Origin: Monocercomonoides exilis
Lineage: Eukaryota > Preaxostyla > Oxymonadida > Polymastigidae
Direction of reading: 5' to 3'
Assembly (NCBI GenBank): GCA_001643675.2
Contig: LSRY02000003.1
Location: 2,098,001-2,162,000 of the forward strand
Length of the DNA: 64,000 nucleotides
Shown one piece after another: positions 34,299 to 45,658 of this stretch (position 1 is its first letter; the number at the start of each line of letters is the position of its first letter). The notes beneath the pieces were generated by a model that saw nothing but the letters and a program-made list of their open reading frames with translations, made no database searches and was not told the origin of the DNA. The translations under genes were made by a program, and so were the position numbers.

Positions 34299-34556
34299 AT
34301 GAAAAGTTTGATGTTTGCATTTTTTATTATTCTTGTTCATTTTAAAGATGTTTCCATCTGTGGCCTTCTCAGAGTGCAAGAATCTGATAAATTATATAAA
34401 TGGCCATTCCTTTGCTTTTCTGAGGAGATCATAAGAAGAGAGCTATGCCGAGAGACAATCAGCAGATGTGAATTGCAGATTTTTTGTATTCAGTTGGGAG
34501 AGGGGATGAAAATAAATTCAATTTCAAAGCATTTTGATGAGAGCGAAATGGAATGA
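34299..34556 (+). CDS. Small secreted-type Cys-containing protein (arm R copy)
   Basis: Same 85-codon ATG frame as 19667-19410, same strand as F. Signal-peptide-like start and five Cys. Function unknown. Confidence 0.4.
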   Translation: MKSLMFAFFIILVHFKDVSICGLLRVQESDKLYKWPFLCFSEEIIRRELCRETISRCELQIFCIQLGEGMKINSISKHFDESEME

Positions 34557-35544
34557 CAACAATTGGACAGTTATTGGAAAGAATAAAATTCGGAGATATT
34601 TTTTTCAGGAAAAAAAATGGATGAAAACATAGAAAGAAGGATATTTAAGGAGAAAAAAGGATGATGGAGAAAGGAGCACAGGGAAACAATGGAAAAGGAG
34701 AATGGCAGCATCAGTGATTGGGCAATCTTCTACTTTTGCAATAGAGAGGGTGTATGTGTTCTTTTGAGGAATTTTGATAATCAATGGAAAACTAATTATT
34801 TTTATGTATTTTTTAAATCATTTTTCCATTCCAGCAAACAGCATTTTTTATGTTGAGCGTCATTCCTGGTGACAATCCATTTCAAGTTGCATTTTTGCGG
34901 ATTATATGGTTTCTTCTTCTTCTCCTCCAATCTCTTCATTGACGAGATTTTTTAAGTTTGACTGATGGAAAGAACTCCTTCTTCGTATTTGAGAATTTGT
35001 TGTTCAAATAACCATAAAATTCTCATGTTGCAACATAAAATAAATCTTCCTTCTCTTGCTGCAGTTGTCTGTTATGAAATTTGAATCTGTTCATTATGCC
35101 TGTATTTTCTTCAAATGAGTCTTGCTCGCCTTTGCCGCCCAGCTCGTCCAAAGAGCATCATCGAGCTCATTTCATTCCATTTCTCTCTCAGATGCCCCTT
35201 CTTCTTTTTCTTCTTTCGTTTTTTTTTTTCATATCTGCTGCTGCGAGAATTTTGTTTGCGAAAGCAGTCATTGTGTTGAACTCTGATCATTCAGCATTAA
35301 CTTCATCATCATCATCATCATCTTCTTCTTCTTCTTCTTCTTCTTCTTCTTCCTCATCTTTTTCTTTTATTTCTTTTTCAACTCTTTCAACTCCTTTAGC
35401 AGCTTCATCTTCTTCCTTCTTTATCTGCCTCTTTTCCTTGCCTTTTAGTTTCTTCAACCATCATCGTCTTCCCATGGATTCCAAAATAAGCCAATGAGAA
35501 CGTTCTCATTCGGAAATATGCAATCCAAAAGCTTCTGTTTCTCC

Positions 35545-36977
35545 AGAAGACACATTCAACGCACAACACACCTTCTCCTTTGCATTCTTCTCCTCCTCTT
35601 TCTTCTTCATCTTCTTCGACACTTTTATATTCTTCCTCTTCTTCTTCGTCTTCGTTGTCTTCTTCTTCGTCAACATTTTCTCCTTCTTCTTCTTCTTCAC
35701 CTTCTTCACCTTCTTCAGCCTCTTCCTCCAATTTTTTCTCCATCTTTTATTCTCCTGCTGCTTCTTCTTCATCTTCGCATTCATCTTCACTTGCATCTTC
35801 ATTTGATGCTTTTTGTATTTTCAGAGCCAATGGACAAACATCATTATTTTTTGTTTTTGAAGAGAAAGCAATGAAACCACTCAAAGTTGGAAAATGAACT
35901 GAGGATATCAGTTTTCATTGACAAATAAATGCGAATTGGCCAATATTTTTTATGATCGAAGTTTTTATATTTCTTCTGAATTCAACTTATCAAGGATGAT
36001 ATTTTTGCCAACTGACAACATCATACAAGTCATTTTCATCATCTTCTTCAGAAATGTTATTTGACTAATTGTTCGTCTCTCAATCTTCTCGTCTTCTTCA
36101 TCTTCTTCAAATTCTGTTATTTCTTCTGCGTTTTGTCCTTTCCCCCAAACTCCCCCAACTTCAATTTTGTCATTTTGTTCTTCTTCAGCTCCTTCAATGC
36201 CATTTTCACTCACTGTACATTGGATCAGATCATCGACCTTCTATTGTGTTCATACGCCCCAATATACAGCTCCACAAAATTGAACTGAAAATTATTTCAT
36301 TCACTTTTCTTCAACTCAGCAGATCGATCGTCAAATGTTTCTTCATTTCATTTTTCATTCAAGATTCTCGTGATGAAAAGCCATTTGTTCAAATTCGTTT
36401 CGTTTCGTTTCTTCTTCTTCTTCTTCAACGTCTTTTTCAACGAGCAATAAAAATTGTGATATTATTTTTGTTTCAATAAACAACCCTCGAATTCAGCGCC
36501 AGGCCTCATCATCGATGTCAATTTGGAAACACAAAAAGAAATATCTATTTTATCACAGAATATCAGCTGAAATTATATGATAATAGAAGAGATCCTTAAT
36601 TTTACACGAAAAGCCGATCAGATGAAGCGAAACCAAAAAAGGAAGATGCTTTTCATTCATTTTTCAGTGAATGAAGGAGGCACAGATGAAAAGATAACAA
36701 CATTGAAACAATTTTTGTTTGGAACAAATGATTGAGGTGATGTCTTTCTTCAGATTTCACAATGCCAGGTGCCATAAAGGGAACGAGAGGATGATTAAAT
36801 GAGGAGAACATAATTTTACAGAAAACAAATGATCGAAGGATAATTCTATGAAATGAGAGCCTCTGCAGCTGACAAAAAAGGTGAAGTGAAAATAGCAACA
36901 GTTATTGAAAGTTTTGAAGAGATTGTTGCTATGCTTGGAGAAATGCATTTTGAAGAAAGGAAAACGGATGATTCCAT
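35545..36977. repeat. Outer palindrome stratum, right side, plus G 3' flank
   Basis: Diverged mirror of 17215-18421 (to about 36785), then the cassette 3' flank of G. GAA/CTT tracts (35.58-35.78 kb) generate long Ser/Leu/Glu frames on both strands that I do not accept. No gene supported. Confidence 0.55.
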
Positions 36978-38417
36978 TTAGCAACGAGCTTTATTTTTAT
37001 TCGATGAAGAAGAAAAATTAGATGAAGAAATTTTGAAGAAATATTTATATTTGAGCCAATAACAGACTTCTCGAAACACAAGTGATGATATGTTCTCGTG
37101 TTGAAAAGAAGATGAAACCTCAAGGAGTTTTCGATAACATGGATTATATTCAAAATTAGTAAATGGAAGAAATAATAAAGAAATTACAAAAAGTCCATCA
37201 TTTCCAGTGATTTTTGTGTCAACCGCGCTGAAGGTTAGTGTTTGAACGGGAACAAATGTTGAGGAGAGGAGGGTGAGGGAGGCGTCTTGGAGGAGAGAAA
37301 TGAAGCCAGTGAAGGCATACTCGATGGTGGCACATGGGGTCTGTTGGGGTCTGCCACAGACATCAGCATCAGTTCCATTGCTGGCAACGATTTTATTCTG
37401 GGCGATGAGGGGGAGCCAGCCATTATACACAGCGTTATCATCTTGTCCATTATTCCACACTCTATTCGTTAAGGTTGTTGATCCACAATTCTCAAATGGA
37501 GATTGGGTGATGGCATTACCACTGAAGAACACATCATTTCCTCTTCCATTGGTTGCTGTATTTCCATCGAAAAAACAAAAAGTGATGAATTTATTTCCGC
37601 TCATCCAGGAATAAGTTGCTGTGCAACACAGCGCAGCACCTCCCCATGATGTTGAATTTGATGTCAATTTGTTGTTTATGAACTGGCAATCATTAACCAA
37701 AAATTTCTCTGGTTTGTTGCTTGGAGGGTAATGAAATGTGAGAGAACCAGCTGCATCACCACCAGAATTTGCGATACACTTGCATTTGGTGAACAGGAAT
37801 TGGCTTGCTGAGGTCATGTTGTTGAGCACGAAATACCAACCAGTTCCAACAGTACCATTTATTTTACAACCTTCAACTCTATTATCTGAGAATGAATACA
37901 CAGAAGATGATTTTTGACCATCAATACAAATTGCACCTCCGCGAGTGGCAGAACAGTTTGAAAAATTGGACTTAACGATGTTCACATTTGACAAATATTT
38001 GCTGTATAATGCACCACCAGCATAATCGCCTGTGATCGAACATTTGCTGAATGAACAAGAAGTGATTGTGAGGTTGGCATTTTCGCAAACAACTTTAAGA
38101 GCACCACCATAATCATTTTGTCCATTTGAATTATTCCACTCACACCATTCAAAAAGATAGCTATTCAATTCAGGAAAAGCCAATCTTCCAGGTTTCAATT
38201 TATGAGTTTCAGTTCCAATATGCTCAACAGGTTCATTTGGTGAAGAGCGTATTTGGTGGAGAAAGGAAGTGTTGAAGGCAGAGAGAGAAGTGGAAGGGCT
38301 GTTGAGGTTTGGAAGGATGGCTCCATCGATGGAGTTGTGAGAGCATTGGAGGAGAGAGAGAAAACGTTGCAAAAAGGATGGAGAAAAGAATAAAGAGGAA
38401 GAAGAAAAGGAATGCAA
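36978..38417 (-). CDS. Gene G: beta-helix family cassette without ATG
   Basis: Minus-strand frame of about 479 codons from TTG 38417 to TAA near 36978. Same upstream joint as D and I (lead SFSSSSLFFSPSFLQR, then SHNSIDGAILPNLNSP). The first half is nearly the same as C (GQNDYGGALKVVC, TGDYAGGALYSKYLSN, ATRGGAICIDGQ); later loops differ (SNSTSWGGAALCCTATYSW, FSGNAITQSPFENC), then come RPQQTPCATIEYA and the ITGND breakpoint. The tail is longer than in other cassettes because the usual stop is lost, running on into 3' flank sequence and ending NKARC. No upstream ATG. Mirror partner of D and head-to-head with H. Confidence 0.65.
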   Translation of the reverse strand: MHSFSSSSLFFSPSFLQRFLSLLQCSHNSIDGAILPNLNSPSTSLSAFNTSFLHQIRSSPNEPVEHIGTETHKLKPGRLAFPELNSYLFEWCEWNNSNGQNDYGGALKVVCENANLTITSCSFSKCSITGDYAGGALYSKYLSNVNIVKSNFSNCSATRGGAICIDGQKSSSVYSFSDNRVEGCKINGTVGTGWYFVLNNMTSASQFLFTKCKCIANSGGDAAGSLTFHYPPSNKPEKFLVNDCQFINNKLTSNSTSWGGAALCCTATYSWMSGNKFITFCFFDGNTATNGRGNDVFFSGNAITQSPFENCGSTTLTNRVWNNGQDDNAVYNGWLPLIAQNKIVASNGTDADVCGRPQQTPCATIEYAFTGFISLLQDASLTLLSSTFVPVQTLTFSAVDTKITGNDGLFVISLLFLPFTNFEYNPCYRKLLEVSSSFQHENISSLVFREVCYWLKYKYFFKISSSNFSSSSNKNKARC

Positions 38418-40338
38418 GATAATAATCTTCCGCGCTTCGTAAAGTGCACTTTTGCAGCTATTTGTATATTAGACAATGAAATTTTTCAGAGCTTTTCAAT
38501 TTCCCTTTGTGGAGTTATTTAACCAAATAATAATCGCACCATCTGCGTCTTCTTCAAAATAGACACAAAAATATTTGCGAAACATTCATTCAACTCACAA
38601 ATTCAATTTTTGATTTTTGTCTTTAAAGCTCAATTTGATGATGTTTTGTTGCAATTTTATTTAAAATTCAAAAAGATTAGAACCGTTAAAAATTAATATT
38701 TTTTTAATCATTAAAAAAACCAGTCAAAAGCTTCAATGATGGATATTTTTCAGAGATTTATTTTCATCACATGTTTTTCAGGACAAATTTCAGTCTGAAT
38801 TTGAAAAAAGCCCACCATTTTTGAATAAAATGTGTTTTTTTGAATTCAAGAGTTTTGTCAAAAATAATCATCATCTCAAACTGCTTCTCAGTTTTCAAAT
38901 CAGTCATTTGAGTTCTTTGCAACAAAAAAAGAAAAGTCTGTTGGAAATTTAAAACTGAAAATAACACAAACACTTGTTTTTTTTCAGTAAATGGAGAATA
39001 TTTCAAAATCATATTTTTCATTCTTCTTGTTTTCCCATGTCAAAAACATTCAAAGAAAGAAAATCTTCATTTCAAGAATGAAATTGTTTTTCGCAAGTAT
39101 CTTGAAAATAAAAATCGTCATTTTGTTTCAAATATGATGTAAATCTTTATGAACGAAACATATTTATATTTATAATTACAGTTTCTATCCAAAAAAATCA
39201 AAAACTTTTAATAAAAGAATTTACAAATTAAAGATTGAAAATCCTCATTGAAGAAAGTGTCAAATATGATTTTGAAGTTTCTTTGAAGAGATTTCTAATA
39301 AATGAAAGTGAATTGATTGTTCGTATGTCACCTATTTTTTTATTTAATTACTGGTTCTCTCTCTTTTTTCCTGTTTTTCAATTGTCTCATTTCTTTCACC
39401 AATCAATATTCAATTAACAAAATAATCATTTCTTTATTGAAAATTCGAAACATTTCATGATTATGGAATAAAGAAAATTTCAAGTTGTAATTGAACCTAC
39501 TGCTAATCATCCCAAAAAAAACATTGTTTTTTTGATCGAATTTCAAAATAAATCAATTTTTTGAAGGTTTTTCAAATTTCAGGAATCTTCACACTGATTT
39601 CAAATTTAAAAATGGTGTGGCATTCTTTTGAATGACATTATGGAAAATGCTTTTCATTCAATTTCATGAACAGAATAAAAAATGAAAAAAGTTCACAGTT
39701 TTTTCAAATTGAAAATATTTGTTGTTTCTTTTGTGAAAATCCGAAAAACATCATTTTATGATTAAATTTGTTTTTCTTATGTTTTTGGAAAAAATACTCT
39801 TTTTTCAAATATCAAAATAATTGGATTTTATTTCAATAAATAATCCTTTTGAAAATATTGCAAAACTTTGTGTTCTAATGAGACTTGTTCAATGAGTTAT
39901 TGAAGCACAAAACACAAGTATTTCCTTCCACAAATAGAAAGTTTTCTGTTGCAAAATCCAATTGTTCTTTTTTGAAATTGAATTATAATTTCTTCAATAG
40001 AGTTTTTATCCGAAATAGAGGGTTTTTGGTGATCAAGTAACATCAAAATGGAAAAATCATAATTAGAAATATGTGGGTGATTATTTTTGAATTCATATGT
40101 TCTCTATCTAAAATTTTCTGTTTGAAAATTCACATTGAATATAGATAAATGAACATTGAAAAGTGACACAACCTCTTAAAACCATCACTGTCTTTCTTTT
40201 TTATCAAATATTGGCTTTTAACACAATTGAAAAAATTTTCACATTTCAATGATTCATTGATTCACTTTGGTAATGAATTTTCTTAATAATCATCACCCCC
40301 GAAAAAAGTTTTGATTTTCAAATTAATTATCCATATGA

Positions 40339-40588
40339 GTTATTCTTTTTGAAAAGATGCGTGTGTTTGTTTTTCAGATTCATTGAAATGAAAAATGTAT
40401 TCTAATGTGTTCCAACAATCAATCTGTTGAATTTGACCAGAAAGATAATTATAGGATGTCAGATCTTTTTTATTGTTCCAATATGTTTGTGTGTTATATT
40501 TGACAGACAAATTGCAAGAATTCATGAAAAAAACCAAATTTCAAACAGTACAATAATTTAACATTTATCACTGTTCAAAAAGAATAAC
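40339..40588. repeat. 250-bp segment bounded by 15-bp inverted repeat (copy 2)
   Basis: Paralogue of 11013-11263 with the same terminal GTTATTCTTTTTGAA. Inherited with the spacer. Confidence 0.4.
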
Positions 40589-41008
40589 ACAATCTAATAA
40601 TAATGACCTCATAATATTGGTGATTATTCAAGAAATCATATTTTCCCATACAAAAAATTCGTTTCAAAATTTTCTCTTGAATATGAATCAATGAACTTTG
40701 AAAAGTGAAAATACAAATTAAAAATATTTTCATCTTCATTTCAGTTCAAACATTTGCTTTTGAAATGGTTTTCATGAAATTTATCAATAAAATACTAAAT
40801 CTCTATTCAATGACAAACAACCTTTGAAAAATCAACACCCCGAAAAAAGTTATGATTTCAAAAATAATCACCCATATTTCAGTTCAAACTCACAAAACTT
40901 CGTTAAGAAAAAAATTGAAACTCATAATAGCTGTTGCATTTATTCTGGTGAAGTTTAGCGAGTAAAAACAGAAATCTGATAAAAAAATGTTATTTTTATG
41001 TGGTGTGG

Positions 41009-41209
41009 CTGATCCTTTTTGAAATCACACTTTCGTTCGAGTTTTGTCAAAAATTTAATCTCAATGGTATTTTGAAAAAATGAACTTAAACTGTTAATAC
41101 ATGTTGTTCATGATGTTGTTATCGAGGAAACAATTTTTTTTCAAAAATCCCGTTGAGATGAAAATTTTGATCAAAATTCGAACGAAAGTGTGATTTCAAA
41201 AAGGATCAG
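41009..41209. mobile_element. 201-bp foldback/MITE-like element
   Basis: The outer 32 bp of each end are a perfect inverted repeat (41009-41040 and 41178-41209, starting CTGATCCTTTTTGAAATCAC), and looser inverted homology continues for another 35-40 bp each side, leaving a loop of about 55 bp. It is absent from the paralogous C/D and I/J spacers. No coding capacity. Confidence 0.6.
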
Positions 41210-41711
41210 TCATGTTCTATTTTGTTTGAAATATGAATTTTTGAAAAATAAAATTATTCAATCAAATGAAAAGCGAATCAGATTTATTATATTTTTAAAA
41301 AGAAAATTCTGAGAATAGACAATATTTTTATTCACAAAAAATTGAAATCTTTTAAGGAAGTTTCTTTCTCAAAAAATAAAAAATAAAAAAAATTCACAAA
41401 AAAATAAAATGCTTTGTTTTTAAAAGACAAGCGTTTCAAAAGCATATTTTTCAAAAAAAGAAACATGGTCTTGTTGTTTTTCAAATGCATAAATGGAAAA
41501 TAAAAAAAACAATGTGTTGAAACAACATTATAATATTGAAATGAGAATTGATAGATTATTTGGCATTATTTTTTATGCTTTTATTGAATAAAATACAACC
41601 AGATAAAATGTGAAAGTTATTAAAAAAACGCTTTTTCCATGTTCCTAAAAATCTTCATTGTTCCAAGCATAAACATAAAAGTTGTTTCAATGAAACGCAT
41701 CACATTCCTAA

Positions 41712-43085
41712 CTTCTTTTCATTTATTCGACTTCTTTCTCGATCCATCCAACCCTTCCATCCATTCCCTCACACTCACTTTATCCATTCACATCAACCAC
41801 CTCTTCCTCTTCTTCAACTTCCACCAACACAAACATCAATACAATCCCCTCCTTCTCTCTTCACTCATCCCTCTCCATCCACTCATCCATCTTCCTCCAC
41901 ACCCACAACCCCATCGATGGTGCCATCCTCCCCGACCTCAATAGCCCCTCCACTTCTCTCTCTGCATTCAACGCCTCTTTTCTTCACCAAACACGCTCTT
42001 CTCCAAATGCTGCTGTTGTACATGTTGGAACCGAATCTCAAAGAGCGAAACCTGGAAGACTGGATTCCTTTGATGCTAACAGCCATAAATTTGAATGGTG
42101 CGAATGGGAAAATTCAAATGGTGGAAGTTCCTGGGGAGGTGCACTTTATGTCAACTGCACAAACGCAAATCTCTCAATCGCTTCTTGCTCATTTTTCAAA
42201 TGTTCTACAAATGGAACAAATGGTGGAGCGTTATACAGCATATATTTATCAAATGTGAATATTGCAAAATCCAATTTTACAAACTGTTCTGCTCCTCGTG
42301 GAGGAGCAATTTGTATAGATGGACAACATTCATCTTCCGTTTATTCATTTTCTGATAACATAGTGGAAAATTGTTCAATAACAGATTGGTGCGGTGCTGG
42401 ATGGTATTTCTTTATTGGTGATTTTTCTTCAAACGGTCAATTCTTGTTCACCAAATGCAAGTGCATCTCAAATTCGGGTGGTGATTCTGCTGGTTCTCTC
42501 ACATTCAATTGGCCTCCACAAAATAAACCAGAGAAATTTTTGGTTAATGATTGCCAGTTCATAAATAATAAATTGACAGCTTCTGCAAATTATGGAGGAG
42601 CTGGGTTGTGTTGCACAAACACCTTCACTTGGATGAGTGGAGTAAAATTCATCACGTTCTGCTTCTTTGATGGCAACACTGTAACTAATGGCAGAGGAAA
42701 TGATGTGTTCTTCAGTGGCGATGCAATCACTCAATCTCCATTCCAGCAATGTGGTTCAACAACCACAACAAAAAGAGTGTGGAATGCAGGAACTGCAGAT
42801 AGCAGTGTGTACAATGGCTGGCTTCCAATCATCAACCAGAACAAAATAGTCTCAAATGGTGGAACTGATGCAGATGCCTGTGGCAAAACACAGCAAAGCC
42901 CATGTGCCACAGTGGAATATGCTCTCGGATGCGTTGCTCCATTCAGCGATGCCTCCCTCTCTCTTCTCGTCTCCACTTTCACTCCCACAAACACTCTCAC
43001 ATTCCGTTCTCCAAATACAAAAATTAATGGAAAAGATGTATTTTTTCTGTTTTCATCAGAATTTCTTCCATTTTACATTTCATAG
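41712..43085 (+). CDS. Gene H: beta-helix family cassette without in-frame ATG
   Basis: Core frame open from after TAA 41709-41711 to TAG 43083-43085. It begins in the Ser/Asn linker (TSTNTNINTIPSFSLHSS), enters the core at HTHNPIDGAILPDLNSP, and shows GGALYVNC, GGALYSIYLSN, APRGGAICIDGQHSSSVYSF (C/G-like), TDWCGAGWYFFIGDFSS (A-like), YGGAGLCCTNTFTWMSG (J-like) and ACGKTQQSPCATVEYAL (D/I-like), a clear mosaic. It ends with a KDVFFLF...FLPFYIS hydrophobic tail at the common 3' breakpoint. The upstream ATG (41639) is in another frame. Probably a silent cassette. Confidence 0.65.
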   Translation, partial: LLFIYSTSFSIHPTLPSIPSHSLYPFTSTTSSSSSTSTNTNINTIPSFSLHSSLSIHSSIFLHTHNPIDGAILPDLNSPSTSLSAFNASFLHQTRSSPNAAVVHVGTESQRAKPGRLDSFDANSHKFEWCEWENSNGGSSWGGALYVNCTNANLSIASCSFFKCSTNGTNGGALYSIYLSNVNIAKSNFTNCSAPRGGAICIDGQHSSSVYSFSDNIVENCSITDWCGAGWYFFIGDFSSNGQFLFTKCKCISNSGGDSAGSLTFNWPPQNKPEKFLVNDCQFINNKLTASANYGGAGLCCTNTFTWMSGVKFITFCFFDGNTVTNGRGNDVFFSGDAITQSPFQQCGSTTTTKRVWNAGTADSSVYNGWLPIINQNKIVSNGGTDADACGKTQQSPCATVEYALGCVAPFSDASLSLLVSTFTPTNTLTFRSPNTKINGKDVFFLFSSEFLPFYIS

Positions 43086-43698
43086 AAAACTCCTATAGCT
43101 ATCATCTTCTTTTCACCAGAAGTTTAATTTTTTCAAAAAGCATAACGTCAGCTCAGATAAAAGCATTTCTTTGTCATTTCTTCATCTAATTTTTTCTTTT
43201 CATCAAATGCAAATTCCGCTTGTTGCTTTTAGGAATGCTTTCTATTATTCTTCTCTTCAAAATGCATTTCTCCAAGCATAGCAACAATCTCTTCAAAACG
43301 TTCAATTTCTTTTGCCATTTTCACTTCACCTTTTTCATCCGCTGCAGACGCACTTATTTCATAGAATTATCCTTCGATTATTTGTTTTCAAATAAATTAT
43401 GTTCTCCTCGTTTAATCATCCTCTCATTCCATTGAAGGCACATGACGTTGTGAAATTCGTCGAAGGTCATCCATATAAAAATTTACTCCAAATAACGTCT
43501 TCTGCCCTGCTCCTTCTGTTTTCGGTGAATTCTTTCATCTTCCAAATGAAAAAAGTCAGAGGCAATCTCCTTCTTTTAATGAATGTCTTCTGATCTGCTA
43601 TTCTGTATCAAAATATCCCATTTCATTGCCATGTTATGTCCGGCTGAAATTCTATGTCAGAATGAACATTTCTTTTGCGTTTCCTATTTGAGCAGATT
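43086..43698 (+). repeat. Cassette-type 3' flank of H
   Basis: Homologous to the flanks of B, D, G, I and J. No gene. Confidence 0.55.
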
Positions 43699-44166
43699 TT
43701 AATGCTTCTTGATGAATTTGATGAAGTTGAATAAAATGAAAATAGGAATATTTTTAATTCGTTCATCGAAGAAGGCGTTGAAGAAGAAAAGGAGGATCAC
43801 AATTGTTGAAATAAAGATAGATGCTGTTTCAATGAGCGAATGAATGAGGAAGAACGAAGTCAAAGAAGAAGGAGAAGGAGAAGAAGAGAAAGAATCAATA
43901 TTTGACTGAAGAAGATTTTGTGTGTTTTTGGCCATGCGGTTCATAACAGGCGTGCTTGTCGCTGAATAAGCAAGTGAATTGTGAGAAGGCGAATTTTGTG
44001 TTTGCAAACCGAGAAATGAGGAAGATGGTTGATTGAATGAAGAAGGTTTGTCAGAAGACGACGAAGAAGAAGAAGACGAAGAAGAAGATGCAGTTGAGAA
44101 ATGCGAAATCATTCGACGATATTTATGATGTTGAGAATAATTTGTATGAAGTTGTTGGTTGGACAA
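43699..44166 (-). pseudogene. Ser-rich small ORF family (copy 2, frame-broken)
   Basis: Matches copies 1 and 3 from the STASSSSS tract to the ASIFISTIVILLFFFNAFF segment, but a 1-nt deletion upstream (near 44115) throws the N-terminal IQIILN region out of frame and creates a TGA. This copy is therefore broken. It lies on the strand opposite to H. Confidence 0.4.
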
Positions 44167-45610
44167 AACGTCTCGCTTGCCGAATAAATTTCAGATTGGC
44201 TTGAAAAATTCAATCGCAAAATGTGTGACGAACAGATTGTGGAAATCAATCTTGATGTATTTCTTCAAAGTCATTTTCCCTCTTTTTGCAATTTCCTCTC
44301 CATTCCTCTCAAAAACAGAAAATGATAATATTTCTCAATTTCCTTTCCTTTCCATTCCAATCTTCCATTCAGCTCACAAAATTCTCTGAAAAATATCAAT
44401 CACTTCCTTTTCTTCATCTTTCCCCGTCTCTTCCAAAATATCTTCTCACCTCCTTTCTCCTCTCATAAAAGCGCTCCTCTTTCAAGCCTTTCAACATTTC
44501 TCATTTTCCCTCTTCTCATCGGCTTTCACCCTCTTTTCCTTTTTTTCAAATTCCATATCTCCAATTTGTCTCAAATATCTTCCTCATCATCCCCAGCCAC
44601 TTCCTTATATATTTTCTCCATTTTCCTCTACAAATTTCCATCTGCTCTTCTCCACCTTTTTGTCTCAGAATTTCTTTCATTCAAAAACCCCTCTCGAAAT
44701 ATTAACATTCCAAAAACCACTCAACTCCCACCCCCTGCCACAAAAAATATTCTTCCATCACTTGTATACCCCATATATCTCCTGTTTCAGGCGTTGATGA
44801 GATAAACGAGATATATTTCTTTGGATGGTTGAGAATATTATTAAAGGAGATGATCATGCCAAAAACAGAAAAACCACCACTGAACATCCACCACGATGTG
44901 TACGGGCTGAAAAGGCCCTCCAGTGAGATACACGATGTATTTTGTGGAGATGCATTCTTTGTTGCATTTTGACCATTCTGGTGCTGAAATGAAGAGATTG
45001 CTTTTTGAATGATGATGGCTGTCGAGATATGCATTCTGGCAAAAAACAGTCGAAGTTCAGTTTGACATTTATTTATTTTTCTATATATGAATATTTATCT
45101 GTTGAATGTTTTTTGTGTTTCTTTCATGATAGGAGGTGGAAATGAATGAAAATGAATGAAAGCGGGATATCTCGTTGTGCAGGGTGGCTATCGAGTTGAG
45201 CCAGCAAATTCATATGGAAAGTGCCCAGGATGAAGGGATTGGGGAGGGAATTGGAGATGATATTTTCAGACGAAAAACAATGATGTTTTTCAATGATGAA
45301 AATGGAATTTGAGCAGAATACATAAATTTCACATTTTTCAGAAGAGCTAGAAATCGATTCATTTGATGAAGAAATGACTTCTGGAAAGGATGATTTGCGA
45401 ATCAGATGATGGAACACTTGAAAACGGAAGGAATTATGAATTTTTATTGGAGGGAAACAGTTGCCAATAGGATAACATAGAGTTATTGACTTTAAAATAT
45501 GTTTAGAAGGTTTGTTGTTGTTATTTATTTGAAGTAATTATTATTATTATTTTTAAGAATGCTGAAAGAACGAAGGATTAGATGGCTTTGAATAAGGAAA
45601 GCAGGGAAGA
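44167..45610 (-). repeat. Orphan A-type 3' flank module (copy 2)
   Basis: Reads on the minus strand like the downstream region of K (56900 back to 55545) and of A, but at about 45610, where the homology ends, it meets single-copy DNA and no family gene follows. Gene loss or replacement is inferred. Confidence 0.6.
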
Positions 45611-45658
45611 AATAAAAATTTTCACAACAGCAACAAATATGCACCGATTCTTAGAACT

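Larger units (their letters stand above)
28424..35544 (+). repeat. Palindrome arm R (7.1 kb, near-identical to arm L)
   Basis: Mirror of 18422-25544 about position 26984. Contains gene F, the second small secreted-type ORF (34299-34556) and the mirrored single transposon end at 29019. A perfect 16-bp palindrome, ATGAGAACGTTCTCAT, lies near its outer end (35494-35509; 18457-18472 in arm L). Confidence 0.9.
38418..41711. other. G/H divergent intergenic region
   Basis: 38418-40618 closely matches the 5' flank of D (inverted) and of I. 40618-41711 is specific to this pair and contains the foldback element at 41009-41209. The H start region differs from C and J. An ATG at 41639 opens an off-frame ORF of about 100 codons into H. 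No other gene seen. Confidence 0.55.

Noticed and set aside
18422-35544. Palindrome as a simple fold-back read or assembly artefact
   Set aside because: Not fully excluded, but the spacer is asymmetric, the arms differ by scattered substitutions and an indel, and a diverged stratum continues on the same axis, which a fold-back chimera would not produce.
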